Positions 22,455-33,660 of a DNA stretch of 64,000 nt are shown one piece after another. Numbering within the stretch: position 1 is the stretch's first letter; each line of letters starts with the position of its first letter. The notes below the pieces were generated by a model that did not search any database, had not been told where the DNA came from, and saw only the letters and a list, made by a program, of their open reading frames with translations. Source of the stretch: Zygnema cylindricum (lineage: Eukaryota > Streptophyta > Zygnematophyceae > Zygnematales > Zygnemataceae); contig JBBHKE010002273.1 of assembly GCA_037447655.1 (NCBI GenBank), forward strand, positions 172,815 through 236,814. Reading direction: 5' to 3'. The translations under genes and the position numbers were made by a program.

Positions 22455-23040
22455 ATATAAGATACAAAAGATAGACAGAGGGAAAAGAAACAACAAGGGG
22501 TACATGAGTACGATAATAGGGGTAAAGGGGAAAGAGAGAGTGGGAAGACGAGAACGAGAGAGAGGAGTATGGAAAGGGAACGGGACAAAATGAGAAAAAT
22601 AGAGAGACAGAGATTGGAAAGGAGTTAGTGAGGGAGATTAGTAGGGATAGGGTATGGAACAGAATAAGGGAGAGAGAGAGAGCATGGGAAGAATAGGGGG
22701 ACATAGAATATAAGAAAAAAGGTACGGAACACATCAGTGGGAGAGGGAGAAAACGGAAGAAAAGAGTGATAGAGGGTAGTCGGGAAAGGATATGGGACAA
22801 AATGAATGAGACAGGGAAAATGGAAAGAAGAGAGTGACAGGCAATAATAGGTAAATGGTACGGAACAAGACGAGAGAAAGGGAGAAATTGGGAAGAAGAT
22901 AGTGAGAGAGAGAGAGTAGAAAAAGGGGACGAGAAAAAATATAAAAGATTGACAACGCGAAGAGGGAGAGGGAGTGAGTAAGGGAGAAGGATATAGAGGG
23001 AAAGAGAATGAGAGAGGATTGAAAAAATTGATACAGCCGC
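22455..23040. repeat. Polypurine tandem tract (GA-rich, about 590 bases)
   Basis: The plus strand is almost pure purine, with loosely repeated units containing GGAAGAAGAGAGTGA and GGTACGGAACA. The long leucine/serine/proline-rich frames on the minus strand are products of this composition. Confidence 0.75.
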
Positions 23041-23042
23041 AC

Positions 23043-23151
23043 ACTTACCCATGCTATTGTTCGCATATCGTAGAAGATGACGCGCCCTTCTCTGTTGTAT
23101 CGCCATGTTATCGCCAACCCTAATACTGTTGTAAACCCTAAAATAATCCAT
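23043..23151 (-). other. Possible first exon of an unknown minus-strand gene
   Basis: On the minus strand an ATG-started frame of about 35 codons (MDYFRVYNSIRV ... RYANNSMG) ends at a good donor, G|GTAAGTG, at the edge of the polypurine tract, which would then be a CT-rich intron. No downstream exon with a clear acceptor was found and the peptide is not recognised. The call is weak. Confidence 0.2.
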
Positions 23152-24045
23152 GGCGTATTAGATGTCGTTTTATTTCAAGAGGCGGCAAAACGACGCATCT
23201 TCCTCAAAAAATGGAAATATTTTGTGAAAATGGCCCCGCAATATTCGCACGTCACCCACCGGTCTACTAGGATGTGGATGGGATTGGTCAGAAAAGGAAT
23301 CATTTTTTTTGTGTTTTGTCCGCAATCGCCATTATTTTATTGTCTTTTCATGTTTTCAAGGCGCCGCGTTTTTTCCATCCTAAATTGTGTAAATTTACTC
23401 TACTATGTACACATTGTGACACTAATTTGTTGCAATTTTGTGTATCACACCCCATTTTAGAGTCAAACTTAACTCTAATCTTAGTCTATTCCGTTTACAG
23501 GTCCGGTATTACCGTTATGTTTCCATTCGCCCGTGTAATAGTGTACATGTGTACTCTATTAAGTTAGACAGACCTCAAATACAGTTCAAACGGTAACGTA
23601 ATAGAATTAACTTTTCACAACTATACAACATAGGTAATCATGCGATAGTACGAATTCGTAACATACCCAATTATTCACATATGCACATGTTATCCGTTCA
23701 CATTATCACACACAAAGACGTACGTCTGAATGTATGCGAACGTCTACGTTGCAAAGTCGACTCCACGTTTATTCTCAGCGCAGTTTTGTATGTGACCGAC
23801 CTATCTTCATTACAAATTCCGTACGATTTCGGTCACGAAGTATAGAGATGTTCGAACAGCGACCTTCCGTACATCACACTATTCATGGAATATGTACGGT
23901 AACACCATTGACGCTAATTAACAAGAACCTTAATTAACGTCACGGAAAAAATAGAATCAGTCATTCTATTTCGTGTATCAATGTCAAAATTTTGGGGCGC
24001 CGATATTGAGTACATAAGTCTAATAACGATTCACGCTGTACTGTA

Positions 24046-24587
24046 CACTGCGGATCGTTATTAGTGTCAATATGTCTAATTTGGGTTCTTTAAATTTTGT
24101 TTTTTTTTCAAATAGGATAGATGATTCTAATTTTTCATTGACGTTAATTAAGGTACTGTTCAAAATAGCGTAAAGCCTGAAGGTACAATAAAATCTAAAT
24201 AGCGTGGCGTACATTCGATGTCAGACCGTACTTAAATGTACCTTTTCAAGTGAAAATTTACAAAAAATGATTTAAATCAGATGTGCATGCATAAAAATGT
24301 GTGCTAAAAAAAACGGGATTAGTAGGACACGTAAATTAGTATGGCATGTACGGATATTTTAAATTCGCGACGGCGTACGATTTCTTAGATTTTGTACGGA
24401 TACATATATTAATGTATATAATCGTACGGCGAATATTCCATTTTTTATGTTCCCAATTTAGCATTGACGCCAAAATTAGAATACACCTTTTTTTTGAAAA
24501 AAAATAAATTCTTAATTAGCATCAAGTACGGTAAATTTTCTTCAACACTATTTTAACTTTGACAATAATAACGATTCCGGTTTGCTG
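24046..24587. mobile_element. TA-flanked MITE, long type (542 bases)
   Basis: The ends are inverted (CACTGCGGATCGTTATTAG at the left; the right end reads TAATAACGATTCCGG in the opposite sense) with TA at both flanks (24044-24045 and 24588-24589). Internal blocks such as TGTCAGACCGTAC are shared with 26551-27091, which is one base shorter. It does not code for protein; TA duplication suggests Tc1/mariner mobilisation. Confidence 0.7.
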
Positions 24588-24589
24588 TA

Positions 24590-25815
24590 CACTGCCAATC
24601 GCTATTATAGTAAATAACGCTAATTCGGTGCCCTTAAAAAAAAAAAGTATGAAATACAATCCATAAGGGTGAAGTTCCATGAAATGAAAAGTGAGGTTGT
24701 TTACAGAAATTCTGACCTCTCCTTACTACGTTGTACGTCTTATTTTGATTTTATGTGGAAAATAACATTACAGAGAATCTTATTGATATTCTCCAAAAGT
24801 CTGGGAGTTAAGAGTGACCGTAGGATATTTTTTCGCGAAGCATTCGTTTCAAAAGTTTCTGTAATTGGTGATGTACCTCGCAAGGTACGTCACCAATTAC
24901 AGAAAAAATTGAGCCGCGACACGTTGGATAATGAGCATACGTGTTAAGATGGCAACCAATGGAAATCAAAAAATTTCGCACACGATATACGCATTCAAAA
25001 ATCCAACAAAAAATACAAACGAAATCTCGTAACGCACTTTTGTCACGCTATTTTTGTTGTCGCCCATTTGTCACACTATTTTTGGCAGCGCTACTTCGTC
25101 ACGCGTAAAAACAGGAACCCTAAAAAAAATTGAGGTGGTATTTGACAAGGCATATGCAAAGAGTACAAACTTGTGTTGAACGATGACATGATTACACACG
25201 TACATGGTATGCAAATGAATATTTTTGGTCGGTGTAAAAATCATTGACGATTGTCAATATGAAATCTATAGCTAAGTGGCACCACTCTTTTGTTACCACG
25301 TGGATTATAGACTCTCCGCATTGGAATTTCGTTCAAATTGTAGCATTCTGTAATGTTGGCCGTACAATTACAGAATGTCGTAATGGAACTTCACCCTAAT
25401 TCTATTTTTTTCTTACGCCTTTTAGGGTTGTTTTTTTAATTAGCGTTAATAGCGGAAGTACACCGCAATGTTTATAGTGTGGTATACGGACAGTTTTTTC
25501 CGTACCAAAATGTACTTTTTGAAATATAAATGTACAAAAAGTCATTAAATGTAATTGTGCACACATGTGAATGTGCACTGGGAAAAGAGACACAAACTCG
25601 AATATTCAGATTTCGGCGTACGAATTGTCAGATTTTGTACCATTACATATATTGATGTGGACATTAATACGGCGGGCATTTATTTTTCGGAAAAACCCAA
25701 ATTAGAGTTAGTGATTAATTAGTACATATGTTTTTTTTTTTTTTTTTCCAATTAGCGTTGATAACACTAATTTTTTTTTCTATTTATTCCTTTACTCTAA
25801 TAGCGATTGGCGGTG
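24590..25815. mobile_element. TA-flanked MITE, long type, split by a Tourist-like element
   Basis: The left end CACTGCCAATCGCTATTA at 24590 and right end TAGCGATTGGCGGTG at 25815 are inverted copies, flanked by TA. Without the 730-base insertion at 24667-25396 it is about 493 bases, near the size of its two relatives. It abuts the previous MITE and shares the TA between them. Confidence 0.62.
24667..25396. mobile_element. Tourist/PIF-Harbinger-like MITE, 730 bases, TAA duplication
   Basis: The terminal inverted repeats GGGTGAAGTTCCAT and ATGGAACTTCACCC are flanked on both sides by TAA (24664-24666 and 25397-25399). GGG ends with a three-base TAA target are typical of PIF/Harbinger-type MITEs. 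It contains a near-perfect hairpin at 24858-24906 (arms around CTGTAATTGGTGA). No transposase is encoded. Confidence 0.75.
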
Positions 25816-26199
25816 TACTGCACTCTCGAGCGCGGACATTTACGAAATTTCCACGTGGCATAATTTTATTGTACCACGGTTCAATGTGCGTAAACAACCG
25901 GAAACGGTGCGATTCTTGAACCATAAATGCGTGTATTGTACGGGAAAACCGCTGATACTGTACTGTAGCCTTTCCAATAATTTTCGCACGTTTCAAGTGA
26001 CGTTTTCTACTTTGTCGTTTTTGCCACCTCTATCGACATACTGATCTAACTGTACTGCTCGCGCGTGGATTTTGTGTGGCCGCAGTCGACCGCAAGTCTT
26101 GGAACCGCTTTTTTAGGGTTTTGGCTGTCCGTACATTGAGTGCAGAATAATAATGCTGAATATCGAGCGGGTACAGCCAAATCGGTATTCACTTTGATA

Positions 26200-27434
26200 C
26201 AGAGGTCGCAAAAGTCAAAATTTTACATAACCGAAACCGACCGTTTTTTTTTTCTCAAAATCTGAGTAACCGACGCCCGACCGGGTTATGTCACGCTCCA
26301 AAATTGTTAACCGTTAACCGACCGGCGTTTACGAAAATAAAAGTTAACCGAAACTCGATTTCTCGCGACTAACTGTGCCCGCCCGTAACCGAAAAAGTAC
26401 AAAATTAACTAATGTACGACGTATGAATAAGCCTAAAATTACTATTTGTCGCTTTCCCTTAGATTTGCGAAATGAATAGTGTTTACTAACGTGTCAGATT
26501 TGCGACGCTTTGTCGCGTTCTCTAAGATTAGCGAAATGAATAGTGTACTACACCGCCAATCGTTATTAGCGTTGTGTACGCTAATTCCGTCCCGCTTTTT
26601 TTTATTATTATTCTCCATTAGTGTAGTTCATTCTATTTTTTTCTTTATTCTATTTAGGGTTATTTTCAGCACGTTGTCTCTTAAATAGAGTGGTGTACGG
26701 TCATTGTCAGACCGTACACACATGTATCTTTTTAAGTTAAAAAGTACAATAAATTAGTTTTAGTAACCACGGACGCATGAGAATGTGCGTTCTAAAAAGG
26801 AAAAAAAACCAGGTCGTAAAAAAAATCCCGCTCGCACATATTCGTCCGACAGCCGCGTTTCGACCGTGTGAATGTACGATTTGTGTACGATTTGTCAGAT
26901 TTTGTACGAAGACCTATATTAGTGTAAGCATGTTTGCGACCGACATTTTTTTTTCAAAGTTCCAAATTACCATAACCAAACAATTAGAATGAATGCTTTT
27001 TTCCAAAATTTTCAAATTCTTAAATAGCGTACACCACGGTAATTATTTTTATACGCTAAAAAAACTTACACGCTAATAACGATTGGCGGTGTACCGTGTC
27101 AGATTTGCGACGCTTTGTCGCGTTCCCTAAGATTTGCGAAATGAATGGTGTTACTACCGTGTCAGATTTGCGACGCTAATCATGATGTGACGTACTTCCA
27201 AGATACCAAAGAGTACAAAGTACAATAATGTTGGATTGTATGGACAGTACAATTTTTTCATCTTTTTTGGTTTTTTGGTTGACCGACCGTAACTGACCGT
27301 TTTTTTTTTTCTGGTGAATCAACCGACCGCAACCGCCCGGCCCTCAAAATTTGACAACCGAATCCATTCCGGATCCGGCGCGGGCGGTCGGTTAACGGTC
27401 GGTCACGGTTTCGGTTGACCGTTTGCGACCTCTG
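26200..27434. mobile_element. hAT-like non-autonomous element, 8-bp duplication CTTTGATA
   Basis: The ends are CAGAGGTCGCAAA and its inverse TTTGCGACCTCTG. The eight bases CTTTGATA flank both sides exactly (26192-26199 and 27435-27442). Eight-base duplications and CAGAG-type ends are characters of hAT elements. It holds several ~65-base tandem units (the 'gtcagatttgcgacgc' block) and a nested TA-MITE. A relative lies at 61028-62490. No transposase frame is present. Confidence 0.9.
26551..27091. mobile_element. TA-flanked MITE nested in the hAT-like element (541 bases)
   Basis: CACCGCCAATCGTTATTAGC at the left and GCTAATAACGATTGGCGGTG at the right are exact inverted copies, flanked by TA (26549-26550 and 27092-27093). 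The relative of the host element at 61028-62490 lacks it, so it came in after the host element inserted or spread. Confidence 0.85.
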
Positions 27435-27442
27435 CTTTGATA

Positions 27443-28089
27443 ACCAATCTATCGACACTATATCCTAGACGATCAATAATCGCACTGTATTCATATCAAT
27501 ATCGTGTATCAACAATTGGAACATGTAATTTCGTACGATGTTTTTCTTTCGTAATTCTCTGCATTAAATTCTGGTGCTGTACATATCATACATCTAAAAT
27601 ACCTTAATAAAAATAACAATTCCGGTCGATTATTGTAAACCATCGCGATTTCGGTATCGTATTAATTATCACAGTTGAAAATTTCGATACTACGATATAG
27701 GGTATCGATGCGAAACACTATAGTACAGTACAAAATATGTACGAAAAGTACGGTAAAAAGTCAATACGGCAAATAATAATTTGCGGTCCTGCCAACAGTG
27801 CTTCATGTCGGTCCCTCGAATGCGGTCGACAATCGGCGAAACGTGATTGGTCCCACCAGATTCAGTAAAGTTCTGTACGGATTTTTCAAATCGGCTATAA
27901 AACCTTCCTAGGTCTCCCTCTAAAACGACATACGGCTTATATGGCAACCAATCCCGAAAGGTTCCGAAAATTCAAAGTACCGTAGAGTATATAGTATAGT
28001 ATATAGTATAAAATATAGTATCAAATTTGCTATATAGTTAGAAAAGGTTCGCAAAAAGTGAAACATATTTTCGTGTGTTTTGACAAGAC
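27443..28089. other. Upstream region of expansin 2
   Basis: This is the 650-base interval between the hAT-like element and the expansin 2 start codon. A TATA-rich stretch (TATAGTATAGTATATAG at 27990-28010) lies about 90 bases before the ATG and could hold the core promoter. No firm regulatory site can be named. Confidence 0.4.
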
Positions 28090-28716
28090 ATGGAGCACTC
28101 TTTCTCTCTCATCGCCATGTGGCCTCTCGTAATGCTTCTCCTGTTGCCACGTGTCGAATCAGCTCCATTTTATGACAACAAGTGGAGGAATGCTACTGCC
28201 ACGTGGTACCCGGGGAGACCAGGAGAGGGAAATCCTGACGGTGAGAATTTGAGCCTTCAAAAGTGTGACATGGGTAGACGCATTTGACACTAGATTTGGT
28301 AGACAGTTTTGACATTTAGCTGCAAAATGTGTGACATTGGTAGAAAATTGAAAATCTAGTTGCATAATGTGTGACATTGGTAGACATATTAGACATTTTC
28401 CGCTAAAATGTGTGACATTGGTAGATGAACTTGAAAATTAGGATTATCTTCACATTTGCGAACGTTGATGGAAATCCAAATAGATTAATCGCTATTGAAT
28501 AATATAAGAAATCGGACACATTATTTAGTGTTTCATCACTTAGGATGTTTGATAAGATGTCCCCAATTGCCAAGAAAAAAAAATTAATAATAATAATAAA
28601 ATAAAAAATAAAAAATGGGAAAGATAAAAGAATGAATTATCAAAAAATACCTTTAAAATTTCTTCACTTTTACTTAAAAAGTGAAAAGAAAATAAAAGAA
28701 ACAGTCTGAGAGCACC

Positions 28717-28754
<38 letters not shown>

Positions 28755-29231
28755 TAAAAAAAAAAAAAAAAATAAAAAATGGGAAAGATAAAAGAATAAA
28801 TTAACAAAAAATACCTTTAAAATTTCTTCAATTTTAATTAAAAAGAGAAAAAAAAAAAAAAAAAACAGTCTGAAAACACCCAAAAAAAAAAAAAAAAAAA
28901 AAATAATAAAAATCAACAAAAAATGTCAAATCTGACATTTAAGATTTTGACATCCGAATTTCCCCATGTGGATAAAAAATTCGACAAATTGCGGAAAATT
29001 CGCATCATAGATGCCACTGACACGTGGGCACCAATGCATTCCGTACGGCCGATCTGACATTTGCCACGTGTAATCCTTTATTGGTGCCAGGTGGCGCCTG
29101 TGGATACGGCAATCTGAACGTATTGGCGCAGAGAAGGCTATCGACAGCTGTCAGTGAGGCCCTCTGGATGGGAGGAGAGGGATGTGGGGCGTGCTATAAG
29201 GTGAGGCATTCTATTTTCTTCTCTCTCTCTA

Positions 29232-29283
<52 letters not shown>

Positions 29284-30859
29284 AATTCGTGAAAATTATT
29301 GTGACAAGTTTCCCCTCTCTCTCTTCCTCTTCCTCTCCCTCTCCTTCTCCCGTTTTCTCTCCCTATTCCTCAATTCCCCTTTACCCTCCCCTCCTCCTCA
29401 CCCTCTCCCTCTCCCTCTCCCTCTCCTTCTCCCTCTATCTCTCCCTTTTCCCAGGTAAAGTGTATAAGCAACTCTCTCTGTCGCGTGAAACCGGTCACGA
29501 TCACGGTGACTGACGTGTGCCCCGGAGGAGGAGACCCTAATTGGTGTGGACCCGGAAAGGCCCATTTTGATATGACCTGGGAAGCTTTTGGAGCCATGGC
29601 TAGAAAAGGACAAGAAAACGTTCTTCCTAATGCGGGTTATATGGATCAACTTATTTTCAAAAGGTAACAAATGAATGGATCAAGAATGAATGAAACAAAT
29701 CAAGTAATTAATGCCTCTCTTTCTCCCCCTCCCCCTCCCTCTCCCTCTCCCTCCTCTCTCCCTCTCCCTCTCCCTCTCACTCCCCCTCTCACTCCCCCTC
29801 TCACTCCCCCTCTCACTCCCCCTCTCCCTCTCCCTCTCCCTCTCCCTCAATTAATGAGTTAGCTGATGAGAAAATTAATGGGTTAGGTCATGAGTTAGTT
29901 TATAAGTTAGATAATAAGTTAGTCAACTACACCGCGCATCGTTATTAGTGTTATTAACTCTAATTTGGGTTCTTAAAATCTTGATTTTTTCCCGCAATTA
30001 GTATACATGATTTTCGAAATTAAATTAGCAACGCTATTTATGGACGTGGACCATAATCTGCCACGTTTCTGGCACTAAATTAGAATCAATAACACTTTTT
30101 TTTTTTACGCTATTTAAACTTTGACACTAAAAACGATGCGCGGTGTACCTGACTAATGAATTAAGTAATGAATCAAAGGAAGAAATGGAAGAAATAATGG
30201 ATGACATATTAATGACTGACATGATGAGGAAATAATTTTGAATCCCAAGATGGGACTTGAAATTCGTTCATAAATGAACTTTAAATGAGCTAGAATTCAC
30301 AAATTCACCTTGAATGTAATTGAATTTGAGTAATTTCTAATTGATTTAATGATTTCATCGATTTTATTGATTTAATTGATTTTAATTGATATTAATTGGT
30401 ACACTTTTCTTTTTATTGAGCTTGAACTTGAACTAAAAATTGGGTTCAATGTTGGACGAAAGCTGAATGCAAATTGAGCTGAAATGGAAAACTTACCGAG
30501 TTTTTTCTTATTTTTTCTTGGTTTTTTGTCCTTAATTTGTTAATTTTTTCCCCGTATGTTTCTTTACTTGTTAACTTTTTGTTTTTGTTTTTTCTCGGAT
30601 GGAAACCTTGGGCTAAATGTAATTTTTTCACGTATTAAAAAAGGTGTTGAGCCCTAAAATGACACCATTTTTGTTTTCTCTTTGTTTTTCTCTTTTTTTA
30701 TTTTTTTTCTGGGCAGGACTCCATGTGTATATAAGAAAAAGAAAATCGCTTTTTCTTTCAAACCCGAATCAAATGATTGGTGGAAAAGTCTTCTTATCCG
30801 AAATGTTGGCGGTCCGGGAACTGTTACCGATGTTTTTATTAAGCCGGTAAGGAGAGAGA

Positions 30860-30923
<64 letters not shown>

Positions 30924-32196
30924 GGGTTTTGGAACCTGAGGAATTTGAAATTTTGAGGTTTTTAATTTTAAAAGTGTGGGTTAAGCAATAATTCTAATGA
31001 TTACTTTTTTTTGTTTGTTTTCTTTTCTTTTTATTTTAAATAGGCGGGATTTAGCGATTATATTCGAATGGAGCACGATTGGGGCGCAAACTATGTTATG
31101 CAGTCAAATGGACCGCGATTTTTGGGCCCCTTTTATGTCAAACTGGTCAATTCCATAACAAGTGAGTATTACTTTACTTACATTTTTGTTTATTTAGTTT
31201 GCTTGTTTGCTTGTTTGTTTGTTCGTTTGTTTTTTTTTTTTTTTTTGCGGTTTTTGGTTAAGCGATTTTGTTTGTTGGTAAAACTTTCCATGCCCATAAG
31301 AATTTACATAAATAGCAGCAATAATAAAAAAGAATAAATAAAATAAATATAAAGATAAATAAAGAAAGATTCAAATAAATAGAACTTCTCTTTTGTGACT
31401 TTTTGGATATTTTATTTACTTCTTTTTCTATTTTTCAATTGAGGAATTTGTAGAATACTTAACTAAAAAGAGTGAAAAAAAAAAAAAGTTTTACCTCTTA
31501 ATTTTACTTATCATATTTTTTTTTTTATTTTTTTTTTTTTTTTTTTTTTTCTTTTTTTTTTTTGACTTTTTTTTTTTTTTTTTTTTTTTTTAAACAGTGG
31601 AATCCGTAGAATGTCCTCGACCGATTCCGGAGGATTTTCAAAATGGAGTACTTTACAATTGTGGAGTCCAATGGCCTCTCCCTTCCCCCCCTCTCTCCAC
31701 CCCTCTTATGGAACTCGCACCACCTTCCTCCTCTTTAATCAACGAAGATGAAGCAAATGAGGACCAAATCATTGATCCCCTCTCTCTCTCGTCTTCCCTT
31801 ACCTCTTCTTCCCCTCCTTCTCCCTCTCTCAATTCCTCTCCTTCCATGGAACCCCGACCACCTTCCTCTTCTTTAAAAAACCAAAATGAAGCAAATGGAG
31901 ACCAAGTTACCTCTTTTTCCCTTCTCTCTTCTTCCCTTCCCTCTACTTCCCTCCTCTCTTCTTCTTCTACCTCTTCTTCCCTTCCCTCTTCTTCCTCTCC
32001 CTCTCCCTCCACTCCCTCTTTTTCTAGCGTCAAGGCTCCTTCCTTTTATCCGGAATCTTTGACCAATAAGAAAAGGTTTCGTGGAACGACTCCGGAAAAT
32101 TTTTTGGAAGATTTTCCTGAAAATTTTTCGAACATTTTTGATTTTTCCGATTTAAATGAAGAAACGGATGGAGACCCAATTGAAACCATAGGGTAA
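28090..32196 (+). CDS. Expansin 2: secreted expansin with Ser/Pro-rich C-terminal tail, six exons
   Basis: Exons 28090-28240, 29091-29200, 29455-29663, 30717-30846, 31044-31161 and 31598-32196 join in frame to 438 residues; all introns are GT-AG. Residues 1-25 are a signal peptide (cut after ESA). About 32-157 is the six-stranded barrel domain (ATATWYPG, GACGYGN, GCGACY, HFD at 124-126). About 158-240 is the second, cellulose-binding-like domain (TPCVYKKKKIAFSF, LLIRNVGGPG, DWGANYVMQ). A motif at 245-265 (CPRPIP...YNCGVQW) links to a long Ser/Pro tail with a repeated PPSSSL..EAN.DQ unit and an acidic end. The expected product is a secreted wall-loosening protein. The last codons ATA G|GTAATT could also act as a donor, in the phase used in expansin 3 before its CBM49-like exon; no such exon was found downstream. 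Confidence 0.88.
28260..28440 (+). repeat. Minisatellite in expansin 2 intron 1
   Basis: Imperfect repeats of a GTGTGACATTGGTAGAC-type unit occur four to five times. The intron then becomes A-rich (28560-28920), with a roughly 190-base segment repeated twice. Confidence 0.65.
29221..29460 (+). repeat. (CT)n and CTCCCT tracts in expansin 2 intron 2
   Basis: A pure CT microsatellite (29231-29281) is followed by CCT-rich sequence up to the splice acceptor at 29454. Confidence 0.85.
29715..29850 (+). repeat. CTCCCT/CACTCCCC repeats in expansin 2 intron 3
   Basis: Hexamer repeats of the CTCCCT type enclose four copies of a TCACTCCCCC-type unit. Confidence 0.8.
29930..30145. mobile_element. TA-flanked MITE, short type (216 bases), in expansin 2 intron 3
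   Basis: CACCGCGCATCGTTATTAGTG at the left and its near-perfect inverse at the right are flanked by TA (29928-29929, 30146-30147). The element is exactly as long as the relative at 63626-63841. It carries no coding sequence and lies fully within the intron. Confidence 0.85.
30850..30920 (+). repeat. (AG)n microsatellite in expansin 2 intron 4
   Basis: About 30 AG units start right after the donor at 30847. Confidence 0.9.
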
Positions 32197-33380
32197 TTTA
32201 ACTAAAAAATGTGAAAATTTAAAAATGTTAGTGGAAATATTTCGGTTTTTGGTCTATTTTTTATCCGAGTTCTTTTTTCGGTTTGAACGTTGTCTGAGTA
32301 ACACTTCCTGTGAAACTTTTTGAGGTCAACAAAAACTGAAAATTTATTTGAACAAAATAGAAAACAAATTAGAAAGAAGAAATAGAAAGGAAAAAAATAT
32401 ATATATGTAAAAAAAATGGAGTTTATCGGAGAGGGAGGAAGAAAATTAGATATAGATTTTTTGTTTAAATCAGACTTTTTACATCTTGAAATTTTTGAAA
32501 ATCAGAATTAAAGTTTCATCAATTTTGAAAGGACTAAAGTAGTTTTCTTTCTTGTACTTAAATATTAGGATGGAGGTTTTGGGCATTTATATATTTTTTT
32601 TTCTTCAAAAAATGTTTTATTATTTTATTTAGATTTTTTTGGGTAACAAATGTAAATACTCAAATTTTAGGAAGTATATTATCATAGTTGGTTAGCTTAA
32701 ACTTGTACATTTTTTTGTACTCGACTAGTTTTACTTTCAAATTCTCTTGTTACTTGTTGCACTTTCTTTGTAAACTAAAAAAAAAATATTGTAATTTTTT
32801 TTTAGAATTTTTATTTTGATTTTTGAATGGTTTGAAGTTATGAGCTCTTAGGATTTACAATGTTTTAATCTATGTTGGTTCTAATCTATGTTGGTTCGTA
32901 ATTAGTGTGGTTTAGATTTGGTCACGCACTTCGCGCATTTAGTTTGTTTCGTTTAGTTTGATTTTGTACTTTTTTCTGTGCATTTTTTTTTGTTTCGTTT
33001 AGTTTGATTTTGTACTTCTTTTTGTGTTCGTTCGCATGTACACGGTTTGTTTTGTTTCGTTTGAGTTTCATAAGTATAGGACTTCGAGAAGTTTCGTTTC
33101 GTGCGAAGTACGTTTAATACTATACTATACTGCATAATTGTTCACGGCTATTAGTGCGAACGTACCAATCGCGACGAATTATAAGTAACGAGCGCATCGA
33201 ACCTTTTGAACAAATCGTTAAAAATCGTTAATGAATTTCCTTCCGTACTATTCCGTACATGAAAAAAAAAAACTTATACATATAGCGCAGTTTGCAAGTT
33301 TTTCTCGTTAAATGAGGGGTAAAACATTATAAATATTTTAATAAGTTTAACACTCCACTAAGGCACTGAAATTTCTTCAT
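32197..33380. other. AT-rich region after expansin 2
   Basis: No gene seen. It would hold the 3' untranslated part of expansin 2. A diverged repeat ('ttcgtttagtttgattttgtac') occurs twice near 32950-33020. Confidence 0.4.
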
Positions 33381-33384
33381 GGAC

Positions 33385-33455
33385 TGGCTAAGGACACTAT
33401 ATTAGAAGTCTACGTTGTTGCGTCCAAGATCGGGTTCAAATCTCGGTAAACGCAT
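33385..33455 (+). other. tRNA-like relic or SINE head
   Basis: GGCTAAGGACA resembles an A box and GGGTTCAAATCTC resembles a B box and T-arm, about 45 bases apart, with a CGG/CCG-type closing stem around the T-loop. It does not fold as a complete tRNA by eye, so a decayed tRNA gene or a tRNA-derived SINE is more likely. Confidence 0.35.
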
Positions 33456-33504
33456 TTTTTGACAAAGTTCCTCTGTCTGATACTATCTGACAAACATCCA
33501 TGGT

Positions 33505-33660
33505 CGCCTTCTCTCTCTATCTTTTCAATATTCCATGGCGGCTTCTTTCAAAAAAAAATGACTCTCTATCTTTTCAACATTCCATGGCGGATTCTTTCAA
33601 AAAAAATTGACTCTCTATCTTTTCAACATTCCATGGCGGCTTCTTTCAAAAAAAAATGAA
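33505..33660 (+). repeat. Three tandem copies of a ~50-base unit
   Basis: Each unit has CTCTCTATCTTTTCAA, ATTCCATGGCGG and TTCTTTCAAAAAAAA. The copies differ at only a few positions, so the expansion is recent. Confidence 0.85.

Noticed and set aside
22450-23151. Leu/Ser/Pro/Phe-rich minus-strand frames up to 233 codons
   Set aside because: They arise from the polypurine tract read in antisense; all three frames stay open for the same reason.
27258-27458. Arg-rich frame in the hAT-like element
   Set aside because: It lies in the element's terminal region and reads through GGTCGGT-type repeats; a transposase would need several hundred codons.
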